Position numbers and translations under genes: made by a program. This document shows, one piece after another, positions 1-7,035 of a stretch of DNA of 18,717 bases. The notes under the pieces are model-generated. The model was given only the letters and a program-made list of their open reading frames with translations. It was not told the origin of the DNA and made no database searches. Origin of the DNA: Caryophanales bacterium UBA3210 (GTDB lineage: Bacteria > Bacillota_I > Bacilli_A > RFN20 > CAG-449). The stretch spans positions 1-18,717 of the forward strand of contig DEWM01000107.1 of the NCBI GenBank assembly GCA_002363635.1, written 5' to 3'. Position 1 is the stretch's first letter, and every line of letters begins with the position of its first letter.

Positions 1-2
1 GG

Positions 3-635
3 ACAAGAAACGGAAGTATAAAATACGCGCAAATATTTGAAAAATTGGGTTATACATGCTTAATTTTTGATGAAAGAGGACATGGAGAAAACAAAATTGA
101 TTTTTGTTCTATGGGGTTTTATGAAGGCAGTGATATTAACGATATCATCACTTGGACAAAAAATAGATTTAAAGGTTTACCAATTGGACTTCATGGTGAA
201 TCTATGGGAGCTGCTTCAGTTTTAATGTCGTTAAAAGAAAAACCAGGTTTAAAATTCATTATTGAGGATTGTGGTTATTCTTCTTTATATGACTTAATTA
301 GATATAAATTAAAACAAATGCATCTAATCCCTGGTTTATTTATTCATACTGCAGATTTAATGCTTAAGATAAAATACGGTTATCATCTAAAAGATGTAGA
401 ACCAAAAAAATGGGTCAAAGATATTGATATTCCATTATTAATTATTCACGGTGAAAAGGACGATTTTGTCCCTTCATATATGGCAAATGAGATTTATGAA
501 GAAAATAAAAATCATTGCCAAATTGTGACTTTTGAAAATGCAGGTCACGCTTTATCTTACCAGACAAATAAAGAAAAATACGAAAAAGTATTAACTGAGT
601 TTGTAAATAACATTGAAAGGGAGAGATTAAAATGA
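3..635 (+). CDS. alpha/beta hydrolase, 5' end cut by window
   Basis: Serine hydrolase of the alpha/beta fold, substrate unknown. The frame is open back to base 3, and the residues before the first possible internal start (TTG at 45) read like the normal domain (TRNGSIKYAQIFEKLG), so the true start lies outside the window; 210 residues are visible. The nucleophile elbow G-E-S-M-G has its Ser at codon 201-203. The acid is probably an Asp in IIHGEKDDFVP, and the His is in ENAGHALSY, in the usual order. An oxyanion/turn segment DERGHGEN precedes the elbow. There is no signal peptide in the visible part. It ends in an ATGA overlap with the sugar symporter gene, so the two are cotranscribed and translationally coupled, and it may act on an ester or acylated form of whatever the symporter imports (inference). 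The fold is sure; the substrate is not. Confidence 0.85.
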   Translation, partial: TRNGSIKYAQIFEKLGYTCLIFDERGHGENKIDFCSMGFYEGSDINDIITWTKNRFKGLPIGLHGESMGAASVLMSLKEKPGLKFIIEDCGYSSLYDLIRYKLKQMHLIPGLFIHTADLMLKIKYGYHLKDVEPKKWVKDIDIPLLIIHGEKDDFVPSYMANEIYEENKNHCQIVTFENAGHALSYQTNKEKYEKVLTEFVNNIERERLK

Positions 636-2146
636 ATAATAATAATGTTAGTACACCAGTCGTAAGAGAAGAAAAAGTAAAAACTTCTTCTGCTGCTTGG
701 CTTGGTGGAGCAAACTGCGCAACTGGGTTATTATGCGCATTTGCTGAAGGTAGTGCCTTCCAATACCTATTTGTTAACAAATTAGGCTTAGATCCTTGGC
801 TAAATGGTATCATTTGGATCATATTTGGTATTTGGAACGCAATTAATGACCCAATTTACGGATTCCTTGCAGATAGAACTCATTCTAAGCTAGGAAGAAG
901 AAGACCTTGGATTAGATACGGGGCACCTATTATGGCATTATTATATGCTTTAATGTGGGTTGAATTCCCTCAGATGAAGGGTGTTCAGTGGTTCTTATTT
1001 ATTCAAGAATTATTAGGCTTATTCTTATACGATATAGTCTATACTGCAATTGCTTCAGCAATTTATGTTATGCCTTATGAAATGGCAGTTACAAATAAAG
1101 CTAGAAACAAAATTTTCTTATGGAACATTGCTTTCTCAGTAATTTCATATGGTGCACCAATGGTACTTAATAGCTTCTTAGATCCTTTACTAAAAGGTAA
1201 CTATCAAGTATTTGCACTTGTTATGGCAGGTATGGGGCTTTTATGTGGTGCCATTGTCTTTGTTTCAACATTCTTCTACAAAGAAAATGGATATGTTCAA
1301 GATGAAGTTCAACCTAAATTCTGGGATGGACTTAAGATGTGTTTAAAAAATAAATCATTCTTATTATTTGAAGTTATTTCTTGGACAGTTATTTTTGCTC
1401 AATCAGCTTTAATGGTAGGTTTAGCATACTTAACTGGATTCTACGCAAATGGCGATAATACAGCAAATGGATGGTTAGGAGGACTTTCTTTACCAGTTTT
1501 AATTGGCGCAATGGTCCTTGGTATGATTTTAGCTTTAGCGTTATTTATTACAAAAAGACAAAAATGGGGAACAAGAACTAACACTTTAATTGGTGTAGGT
1601 ACAATGGCAGTTGGTTGCTTACTTGGCGCATTCCTTGGTAGATTCTTTGTCTTTGCAGTCTTAACATTCTTCTGCTGTGGAGCAGGACTTGCATGTGGTT
1701 TATATTTAGTCCCAATGATTAATGGTGACGTTATGGATAAAGATGAAATTGATAATGGTAATAGAAGAGAAGGTGTCTATGCAGGTATTAACTCATTAAT
1801 TACTAAACCTGCTGGATCTATTGCAACAGCTTTATTCCCATTATTAATTGGAGCATTTGGATTTAATGCTCAATTAAATAATGCTGATGGAACAACAAAC
1901 TTTGCAGCACAATTACCTGCATGTAAAGATTGGTTCTTCTTCTGCTGGTTATTTGTTACAGGTATCTTACTTGCTTTATCATTCTTAGCAATGTGGTTCT
2001 ATCCTTTACACGGTAAAGAATGGGATGAAAAGAAAGAATCTCTTGCAAAGGCACATGCTGAAAAAGAATTTGCATACGAACAAGAAATGCTTGCAAAAAT
2101 GGAAAAGGAAAAATTAGAAGATAATAAGGAAAAGTCTTCTGAATAG
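632..2146 (+). CDS. GPH-family sugar:cation symporter (MFS_2)
   Basis: Membrane transporter of the glycoside-pentoside-hexuronide:cation symporter family (melibiose/xyloside/glucuronide carriers), 504 residues, about the usual 450-500. The N-terminal half has the family signature: a first helix, then NAINDPIYGFLADRTHSKLGRRRPWIRYGAP (loop 2-3 with Arg-rich GRRRPWI). About 12 hydrophobic segments follow. The family's second conserved loop is seen as NGDVMDKDEIDNGNRREGVYAGINSLITKPAGSIA. A charged C-terminal tail (from about residue 455, rich in Glu/Lys) is probably cytosolic. The start is ATG overlapping the hydrolase stop, with GGGAGAG upstream. The transported sugar cannot be read from the sequence. 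Confidence 0.9.
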   Translation: MNNNNVSTPVVREEKVKTSSAAWLGGANCATGLLCAFAEGSAFQYLFVNKLGLDPWLNGIIWIIFGIWNAINDPIYGFLADRTHSKLGRRRPWIRYGAPIMALLYALMWVEFPQMKGVQWFLFIQELLGLFLYDIVYTAIASAIYVMPYEMAVTNKARNKIFLWNIAFSVISYGAPMVLNSFLDPLLKGNYQVFALVMAGMGLLCGAIVFVSTFFYKENGYVQDEVQPKFWDGLKMCLKNKSFLLFEVISWTVIFAQSALMVGLAYLTGFYANGDNTANGWLGGLSLPVLIGAMVLGMILALALFITKRQKWGTRTNTLIGVGTMAVGCLLGAFLGRFFVFAVLTFFCCGAGLACGLYLVPMINGDVMDKDEIDNGNRREGVYAGINSLITKPAGSIATALFPLLIGAFGFNAQLNNADGTTNFAAQLPACKDWFFFCWLFVTGILLALSFLAMWFYPLHGKEWDEKKESLAKAHAEKEFAYEQEMLAKMEKEKLEDNKEKSSE

Positions 2147-2169
2147 GAAAAAATAAACTTATGAACATT

Positions 2170-2207
2170 AACTCTAACGTATTTTATATGTTGGAGTTTT
2201 TGTTTTA
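2170..2207 (+). terminator. intrinsic terminator after symporter gene
   Basis: A 9-bp stem with one G-U pair, AACTCTAAC (2170-2178) with GTTGGAGTT (2190-2198), is followed by TTTTGTTTTATTTTT. It closes the hydrolase-symporter operon. The downstream arm also contains TTGGAG (2191-2196), a possible -35 element of the next gene. Confidence 0.85.
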
Positions 2208-2219
2208 TTTTTATATAAT
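2191..2219 (+). promoter_or_regulatory. promoter of phosphoesterase gene, leaderless
   Basis: A perfect -10 TATAAT lies at 2214-2219, with a weak -35 TTGGAG at 2191-2196 (17-bp spacer). Only six bases separate the -10 from the ATG at 2226, so transcription should begin at or within a base or two of the start codon. No Shine-Dalgarno is present. Confidence 0.65.
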
Positions 2220-2225
2220 AAAAAT

Positions 2226-3011
2226 ATGAAAAGATATTTTGTTTTTACTGATGTACATGGCCATTATGAGGCACTTATGAATGCCTTAAAATCTAAAGGC
2301 TTTAAGGCAAGTAATACTAGTCACTATATTATGTCTTTAGGTGATAATTTTGATCGTGGTAATAAATCAGTAGAAATATATGATTTTTTAAAAAAGCAAG
2401 CTCGTAAAGGTAGAGCAATTCTTCTTAAAGGTAATCATGAATTATTATTAAAAAAAGCTTTAGAGAAGAAAAGAGTTAGCGCCCTAGATGAAAGTAATGG
2501 TCTACTCATGACTATCGAAGAATATCGAGATATTAATTTGCTTGATGATGTTGATGACGCTCTTATTCATATGAATAAAGAAGGTTGGTTAAAATTCATT
2601 AATGAAATGGGTTGGTATTATCGCTTAGGTAATTATATCTTTACTCATTCTTGGGTACCTTATGATACTTTGCTAGAAATAGACTATTTTAATAATGATG
2701 AATGGCATGATGCGGTATGGGATGATGGACCGACAAGATACGGTGAAGATAATGTCTTTAAGAGAACTAAATTAACATTAGTTAATGGTCATAGATTTTC
2801 TTGGATGTACAAGATTCGTTATGAAGAAAAATATAAAAAATATCAGTTCTTAGATTTAAGTGAATTCCCTCCTGAACTCTATACTCCTTTTAGAGGTGAA
2901 CACATTATTGCTCTAGATGCTTGCAGTGAATATTCAAATAGAGTAAACATTTTAATCTTTGATCAATATGATGATGGTAGAGTAGTTTTAAATAGTGAAT
3001 TGTCTGATTAA
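2226..3011 (+). CDS. calcineurin-like metallophosphoesterase
   Basis: Cytosolic two-metal phosphoesterase of the PPP-like group (Ser/Thr phosphatase or symmetrical diadenosine tetraphosphatase type), 261 residues. Metal and catalytic motifs appear in order: FTDVHGHYEA (D-x-H-G), SLGDNFDRGN (GDxxDRG), LLKGNHELLL (GNHE), FTHSW and VNGHRF (C-terminal His ligands). There is no signal peptide or membrane segment. The gene stands alone between two terminators. The start at 2226 has no ribosome binding site and sits at the predicted transcription start. Which phosphomonoester or nucleotide it cleaves cannot be told; PrpE/ApaH-like dinucleotide hydrolase and protein phosphatase are both possible. Confidence 0.85.
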   Translation: MKRYFVFTDVHGHYEALMNALKSKGFKASNTSHYIMSLGDNFDRGNKSVEIYDFLKKQARKGRAILLKGNHELLLKKALEKKRVSALDESNGLLMTIEEYRDINLLDDVDDALIHMNKEGWLKFINEMGWYYRLGNYIFTHSWVPYDTLLEIDYFNNDEWHDAVWDDGPTRYGEDNVFKRTKLTLVNGHRFSWMYKIRYEEKYKKYQFLDLSEFPPELYTPFRGEHIIALDACSEYSNRVNILIFDQYDDGRVVLNSELSD

Positions 3012-3012
3012 A

Positions 3013-3051
3013 AAATGAAGAAGTTCTACAAAGCTTCTTCATTTATTTTTT
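3013..3051. terminator. bidirectional terminator between phosphoesterase and pnuC-like gene
   Basis: A perfect 11-bp stem, AAATGAAGAAG (3013-3023) with CTTCTTCATTT (3034-3044), is followed on the plus strand by an ATTTTTTT run. The convergent minus-strand gene ends at 3026, inside the loop, so the right arm codes for its last residues. On the minus strand the hairpin is followed by TTTTTAATC, a weaker tail. Confidence 0.85.
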
Positions 3052-3739
3052 TATCGTAATTATTTTGTTTCTTTTCAATTCTTATCCAGTTAATAAAAGT
3101 GTAAGTATCATTAAACAAGAAGATGATAAAACAAGTTACTACTGATAGATATGAAATATCTTTATAACTTGCAAGTGACCATAAGACGATGAGAACTATA
3201 TCATTAGTTAAATATCCTAAAGCAAAGAATTTAGACCTCATATAAGTCATATAGACCGCCAAAAAGGAAGTGGCAATTGAAATAGTCGAAACAATTAAAT
3301 TTGCGGTGTTAAAGGCTTTTAAAATGAAATAAAAGGCAGTAGTAACTAAAGTTGTTAAAACAAACATAACAATTATTTGTTCTTTATTCATTCGATTTAT
3401 TTCAACTTCCATTTTAGATTCTTTAGAAGGATTTTTAAGCCATGATATTAAACCTAGAATTGCCATAGGCAAAGTCATACAAGCGTAAGTTATTAATTCT
3501 CCATAATAGTGTTGGAAATAAGAAGTTATTCCATAAGCTATGCAAAAGAAGATGCAAAGAATTTGTCCGAGTGGATTTCCTTTAGCATTTAAAATGATAT
3601 AGCAAGCTCCAACAAGTGCCATTATAAATTCAAGATAATGAGTTCTATCGAAAATTATAAAAACAACAACTTCTAGAATGATACTAAATAGCCATAATAA
3701 TTTTTCGAATGTTGAGAAATAAGTCCAAATTTTTTTCAT
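3026..3739 (-). CDS. pnuC: PnuC-family nicotinamide riboside/B-vitamin transporter
   Basis: Integral membrane facilitator of the PnuC family, 237 residues, with about seven or eight hydrophobic helices. Family-typical stretches are AKGNPLGQILCIFFCIAYG, YGELITYACMTLPM, SWLKNPS, NTANLIVSTISIATSFLAVYM, SKFFALGYLTNDIVLIVLW and FLFNDTYTFINWIRIEK near the C-terminus. Relatives take up nicotinamide riboside (some take up thiamine or other vitamins), which is trapped by phosphorylation inside. No kinase gene sits next to it here, so the substrate is inferred from the family. It is expressed alone from a promoter whose -10 lies six bases before the ATG, with no Shine-Dalgarno site. The C-terminal tail INEEAL is encoded inside the shared terminator. 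Confidence 0.88.
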   Translation of the reverse strand: MKKIWTYFSTFEKLLWLFSIILEVVVFIIFDRTHYLEFIMALVGACYIILNAKGNPLGQILCIFFCIAYGITSYFQHYYGELITYACMTLPMAILGLISWLKNPSKESKMEVEINRMNKEQIIVMFVLTTLVTTAFYFILKAFNTANLIVSTISIATSFLAVYMTYMRSKFFALGYLTNDIVLIVLWSLASYKDISYLSVVTCFIIFLFNDTYTFINWIRIEKKQNNYDKKINEEAL

Positions 3740-3745
3740 ATTGAG

Positions 3746-3774
3746 ATTATATCAAACTAAAAGGTAGAACTAAA
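3746..3774 (-). promoter_or_regulatory. promoter of pnuC-like gene, leaderless
   Basis: On the minus strand a perfect TATAAT (3751-3746) is followed by six bases and then the ATG (3739-3737). The -35 position (TTTAGT, 3774-3769) is weak. No ribosome binding site is present. The promoter lies inside and just after the terminator of the upstream dipeptidase gene. Confidence 0.6.
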
Positions 3775-3785
3775 TTGCTCTACCT
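3755..3785 (-). terminator. terminator of C69 dipeptidase gene
   Basis: Read on the minus strand, a 7-bp stem AGGTAGA (3785-3779) with TCTACCT (3768-3762) has a 10-nt loop and is followed by TTTAGTTT. The downstream leaderless promoter of the pnuC-like gene begins within it. Confidence 0.7.
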
Positions 3786-3793
3786 AGTTTTTA

Positions 3794-5248
3794 TTAATTA
3801 TCAGCGCGGCTATAACCACATTTCATGACTTTAGAAGCTTCCATAGTTACTTTCTTTAAAGTACCCATTGTTAATTCTTTAGCTTTCTTTGCCATCTTTT
3901 CATTTGATTCTTCTAAGACCTTTAAATCTTTTGTTTCATTAAAGAGTTTATCAGTTTCGTTTAATAATTTATGACCAAAACTACTCATAGCTGCTTGGTA
4001 TCTTTCAATGTGCTGGACACATGTACCAAAGTTAGCATCTGCCATAACACCAATCAATCTACTTGCCCAGAAGAATGAATTTAATGTATCGATATCTAAT
4101 GTTGTTGCAGAGAAGTATTTTGGTAATTTGTTGACATTAGCGTATAACATGGCAGGAGCATTGTATGGGTTACTAGCAAAACATAGCCATTCAATAGCTT
4201 TAATTTCATCTGCAACATATGGTCTAATTTGAAGAACTTCCATAACGCCAGTTCTTGAAATACCAATTGGTCTATATTTTCCTTTTTCTGGATTATCTTT
4301 ATTGGATAATGGATTATATTTAGTTCCTTGATAATAAGAAGAGAGAATGTATTTGCAATCTTCTACTGTGATTTTATGTTCTGGAACTAGTGACCAAGGG
4401 ATATCATCGCTTTCTGGAGTGAAGTCAGCGTCTTCTCCATCCCACTTATATGTTGTAGGGTTAAAATATCTACCCATAAACCATGCTCTTGGTGTGTTAT
4501 AAACATGGTCAGCATCTGAATGAGAACCAAAGACCCATCTTGGGTTAAATTCATCACCTTGGTTGAGGTTTAAATGGTTGTCATTAATGAATTCTCTTAA
4601 ATCTTTAGAGCAAAGATAGTTTTTACCTTCACCTAAAGCATCGTTTAAATCAAATTCATCAATACCAAATTGGTTTGGCATAATGACATATTCTTCATCT
4701 TTAACTCTGCGTGCAATCCAGTGATGTCCTCCGATTGATTCAAGCCACCAAATTTCATTTTCATCAGAAAAACCAATACCATTTGGTTCATATGTGCCGT
4801 ATTGTTCTAAAAGTGAACCAAGTCTTAAGACACCGTCTCTAGCCGTTTTAATGTATGGAAGAACAAGTAAAACTAAATCTTCTTCTCCAATTCCACCTGG
4901 AGTTTTATCTTTTCCTTTTGGAGGGAGAACATATGGGTCTGCACCTAATACTAATGGGTTAGAAGTAATAGTTTCAGTTGCTGTCATTGCAACGTTAGCG
5001 GAGTTGATTCCATTTGCAGGCCAAACACCATTTGAATCATCTACTGAAGGAGTAGAAGTGTATCTTAATGGATTATCAGGTAATTTAATTTCTAATTTTC
5101 CAATTTTTGATTTATATACTCTAGGCTGTTTATCTGGAGTTACTACAATTAATTTCTTTTCATCAAAGAAACCATCATCGTTTCTTGCAATTAATGTAGA
5201 TCCATCGTAGGAAGCCTTTTTACCTACTAAAATAGTTGTACATGGCAT
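3794..5248 (-). CDS. pepD: C69-family dipeptidase (PepD type)
   Basis: N-terminal nucleophile hydrolase of peptidase family C69 that cleaves dipeptides, normally in the cytosol; 484 residues, close to the family's usual 470-480. The nucleophile is the near N-terminal Cys3 in MPCTTILVGKKASYDGSTLIARNDD, a block conserved in this family; the first residues are removed or processed so that Cys becomes N-terminal. Further family blocks are NGINSANVAMTATETI, EEDLVLLVLPYIKTARDGV, GFSDENEIWWLESIGGHHW and RVKDEEYVIMPNQFGID. No signal peptide is seen. The start is fixed by a strong AAGGAGG eight bases upstream. It is divergent from the CmpB-like gene; a palindrome at 5266-5285 sits between its predicted -10 and its ribosome binding site. 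Confidence 0.92.
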   Translation of the reverse strand: MPCTTILVGKKASYDGSTLIARNDDGFFDEKKLIVVTPDKQPRVYKSKIGKLEIKLPDNPLRYTSTPSVDDSNGVWPANGINSANVAMTATETITSNPLVLGADPYVLPPKGKDKTPGGIGEEDLVLLVLPYIKTARDGVLRLGSLLEQYGTYEPNGIGFSDENEIWWLESIGGHHWIARRVKDEEYVIMPNQFGIDEFDLNDALGEGKNYLCSKDLREFINDNHLNLNQGDEFNPRWVFGSHSDADHVYNTPRAWFMGRYFNPTTYKWDGEDADFTPESDDIPWSLVPEHKITVEDCKYILSSYYQGTKYNPLSNKDNPEKGKYRPIGISRTGVMEVLQIRPYVADEIKAIEWLCFASNPYNAPAMLYANVNKLPKYFSATTLDIDTLNSFFWASRLIGVMADANFGTCVQHIERYQAAMSSFGHKLLNETDKLFNETKDLKVLEESNEKMAKKAKELTMGTLKKVTMEASKVMKCGYSRADN

Positions 5249-5265
5249 ATGATTACCTCCTTGCT

Positions 5266-5285
5266 GTAAACTATTTTTAGTTTAC
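5266..5285. promoter_or_regulatory. palindrome in dipeptidase leader, candidate operator
   Basis: A perfect inverted repeat GTAAACTA (5266-5273), TTTT, TAGTTTAC (5278-5285) lies just downstream of a possible minus-strand -10 TATAGT (5292-5287) and just upstream of the AAGGAGG site of the dipeptidase gene. The position at +1 fits a repressor site. As RNA it would be an 8-bp hairpin next to the ribosome binding site. Confidence 0.45.
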
Positions 5286-5316
5286 TACTATATAGATAAA
5301 ATCTTAAAGAGAAAAA

Positions 5317-5337
5317 TAATACTTTTTAAAAGTATTA
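5317..5337. repeat. 21-bp perfect palindrome between divergent genes
   Basis: Arms TAATACTTTT (5317-5326) and AAAAGTATTA (5328-5337) with one central base. It lies between the dipeptidase promoter and the -35 (5350-5355) of the CmpB-like gene. There is no T-run beyond AT-richness and no gene end nearby, so it is not a terminator. Candidate regulator binding site. Confidence 0.45.
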
Positions 5338-5349
5338 ATACCTAATTCA

Positions 5350-5390
5350 TTGAGAGTGAATTATTTCTAGTGATATAATTTTTTCAGGTG
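5350..5390 (+). promoter_or_regulatory. promoter and RBS of CmpB-like gene
   Basis: -35 TTGAGA (5350-5355), 18-bp spacer, -10 TATAAT (5374-5379), giving a start near 5386. The ribosome site AGGTG (5386-5390) begins at about +1, so the leader would be only some ten bases long. Confidence 0.7.
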
Positions 5391-5395
5391 ATATT

Positions 5396-6322
5396 ATGAA
5401 GTATTTCTTATTATTCGTATTTTTATTTTTAGTAGGTTCATTTTTTGGATGGTGCCTAGAGGTCTTCTTTAGAAGGTTTTTCAGTGCAAAAAAATGGGTA
5501 AATCCAGGCTTTATGAGAGGCCCATGGCTTCCTTTATATGGATTTGGAGTAACAGTAATGTTTACTATCATTATTGTTTTACAAAAGAATTTACCTTTAG
5601 ATATTCCTTTATATAACCCAAATGGAGCTTATAATTTTAGAGGAGAGAGTTCTCCAACAGTTTATGATCTAATTCCTATTTCAATTATGGGTGCATCTAT
5701 GATCTTACTTGAATTTGTCGCAGGATTAATCTTTGTTAAGGGTTTCAAAGTTAGATTATGGGATTATACCAATATGAAAGGTAATATCATGGGTATTATA
5801 TGTCCTGTATTTAATGTCATTTGGGTAGCGTTAGCAATTATTTTCTATTATGGTATTAATCCTTTTGTTTATGATATTGCAAATAAAGCATATGTTTATA
5901 TGTTTGGTCAATCTTTAAATTCTCCAGTCACTGAAGCAGGTAACGTCGCACATTTTGGCTTTATCTTTGCTCTTGGTTTAGTATATGGAGTAATGCTAGT
6001 AGACTTAATTAAATCTATTGATTTATTTAATAAGATTACTAAGTTTGCAAAAGAATCTGGTTTAGTAACTCGTTATGATGAAATGAGATTAAAACAAAAA
6101 GAATTAACCAAGGAAGCAAAACAAAAATTAGTTTCTGTTTTACCAGAAACTGTTAAAAAGACATTAGAAGAAAGTAAGAAAATTACCATTAATAATGAGG
6201 TAGTAGAAAAAGCAAAAGATACTATTTCTAAAATCATATTAATAGATCCTAATAAATCAACTTCATCAAATTATGATGAAAATGGTAGACCTATTTCTAT
6301 CGACGAAGAGAAGAAAAAATAA
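5396..6322 (+). CDS. CmpB-family membrane protein (ABC-transporter type IV)
   Basis: Integral membrane protein of the CmpB / 'putative ABC-transporter type IV' family (function not settled), 308 residues. The diagnostic N-terminus is FGWCLEVFFRRF...KKWVNPGFMRGPWLPLYGFG, and the DYTNMKGNIMGIICPVFNVIW segment matches the family's RLWDY/KGN block. About five or six hydrophobic helices lie at residues 4-20, 47-64, 95-118, 140-163 and 190-205. The last hundred residues are a soluble, Lys/Glu-rich probably helical tail (residues about 210-308). No ATP-binding protein is adjacent, so the 'ABC' name should not be taken literally. It is monocistronic, with its own promoter and terminator. Confidence 0.82.
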   Translation: MKYFLLFVFLFLVGSFFGWCLEVFFRRFFSAKKWVNPGFMRGPWLPLYGFGVTVMFTIIIVLQKNLPLDIPLYNPNGAYNFRGESSPTVYDLIPISIMGASMILLEFVAGLIFVKGFKVRLWDYTNMKGNIMGIICPVFNVIWVALAIIFYYGINPFVYDIANKAYVYMFGQSLNSPVTEAGNVAHFGFIFALGLVYGVMLVDLIKSIDLFNKITKFAKESGLVTRYDEMRLKQKELTKEAKQKLVSVLPETVKKTLEESKKITINNEVVEKAKDTISKIILIDPNKSTSSNYDENGRPISIDEEKKK

Positions 6323-6345
6323 AGTCCGGGGAAACCGGACTTTTC
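6322..6345. terminator. bidirectional terminator between CmpB-like and tetR genes
   Basis: A perfect GC-rich 8-bp stem, AAGTCCGG (6322-6329) with CCGGACTT (6335-6342), loop GGAAA. Plus-strand tail TTCTATT; the minus-strand tail TATTTTTTC lies over the end of the CmpB-like gene. The two convergent stop codons sit on its edges. Confidence 0.9.
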
Positions 6346-6899
6346 TATTGATGTAATGAGAAGAAGATATCTGATAAAGTTTCAGGTTGTTCTTTAAAGG
6401 AGTTCTTTACCCAGAAAGTGAGTAAAGAGATTAATGATTCTTTAAGAGTATAGATTTGAATTTCTGTAGATATATTGTCTTTATAAATAATTTTTTGATT
6501 TACTAATGCATTGATGAGTTCGCTTGATCCTTCTTTAAATTCATCGATGAAGACATATGCAGCATCAGATTTTAAAATGCCAGAAATAAGTTCGCGTTCT
6601 TCTTGAATGTGATAGAAGATATGAGTAATTAAATGTTTATAATCAAAGACACTTGCATCAGAGAAATCGTGACCTGTTTCTTTCTTTAAATTAGGAGAGA
6701 AAACATGATGGAAAATATGATGACAAATATTTCTTAAGACATCATTTTTACATTTGAAATGTTTATAGAAAGTAGATCTTGAAACACCTGATTCATTTAA
6801 AATATCTGAAATTAAAATTTCTTCATAAGATTTTTCTGACATTAATTTGTTCATTGCATTATGAATTGCTTCTAATGACTTTTCTTCACGTTTATCCAT
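6345..6899 (-). CDS. TetR/AcrR-family transcriptional regulator
   Basis: Dimeric DNA-binding repressor type, 184 residues. The N-terminal helix-turn-helix is clear: AIHNAMNKLMSEKSYEEILISDILNESGVSRSTFYKHFKCKNDVLRNI (residues about 10-57; recognition helix SRSTFYKHF). The C-terminal part is helical and divergent, as expected for ligand-binding domains of this family; the ligand is unknown. The start is set by AAGGAG (6913-6908, minus). A promoter (-35 at 6969-6964, -10 at 6946-6941) places transcription start at the edge of an inverted repeat (6917-6933), so autorepression is likely. The divergent Pr6Pr-like membrane protein gene is the natural second target. Confidence 0.9.
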   Translation of the reverse strand: MDKREEKSLEAIHNAMNKLMSEKSYEEILISDILNESGVSRSTFYKHFKCKNDVLRNICHHIFHHVFSPNLKKETGHDFSDASVFDYKHLITHIFYHIQEERELISGILKSDAAYVFIDEFKEGSSELINALVNQKIIYKDNISTEIQIYTLKESLISLLTFWVKNSFKEQPETLSDIFFSLHQ

Positions 6900-6916
6900 A
6901 AAATTGACTCCTTATC

Positions 6917-6933
6917 GAACTTATGTTCAGTTC
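6917..6933. promoter_or_regulatory. probable TetR operator
   Basis: Inverted repeat GAACT (6917-6921) ... AGTTC (6929-6933), with a tighter nested repeat GAAC-TTAT-GTTC (6917-6928). It lies at about +1 to +18 of the predicted tetR transcript and upstream of its AAGGAG. Confidence 0.5.
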
Positions 6934-6940
6934 TAGATTA

Positions 6941-6969
6941 ATTATAAAACTATTTTATACAATTGTCTT
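6941..6969 (-). promoter_or_regulatory. promoter of tetR gene
   Basis: On the minus strand: -35 AAGACA (6969-6964), 17-bp spacer, perfect -10 TATAAT (6946-6941). Confidence 0.65.
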
Positions 6970-6977
6970 GTAATTTA

Positions 6978-7027
6978 TTTAAAATAAAAGACTAGTAGAA
7001 TATAATTTTAATATTGAATTGAGGGAG
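6978..7027 (+). promoter_or_regulatory. promoter and RBS of Pr6Pr-like gene
   Basis: A TATAAT at 7001-7006 has TTTAAA (6978-6983) 17 bp upstream. GGGAG at 7023-7027 lies eight bases before the ATG. Confidence 0.6.
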
Positions 7028-7035
7028 ATATAAAA

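Noticed and set aside
442..822. 126-codon antisense frame across the hydrolase/symporter junction
   Set aside because: It overlaps two convincing genes, lacks a start signal, and its sequence is low-complexity hydrophobic typical of shadow frames.
4794..5210. 138-codon open frame antisense to the dipeptidase gene
   Set aside because: It is a mirror of a well-supported coding frame, has no ribosome site of its own and shows no recognisable domain.
5396..6322. CmpB-like protein as permease of a real ABC transporter
   Set aside because: No ATP-binding subunit is nearby and the gene is monocistronic; the family name is historical, so no transport role was assigned.
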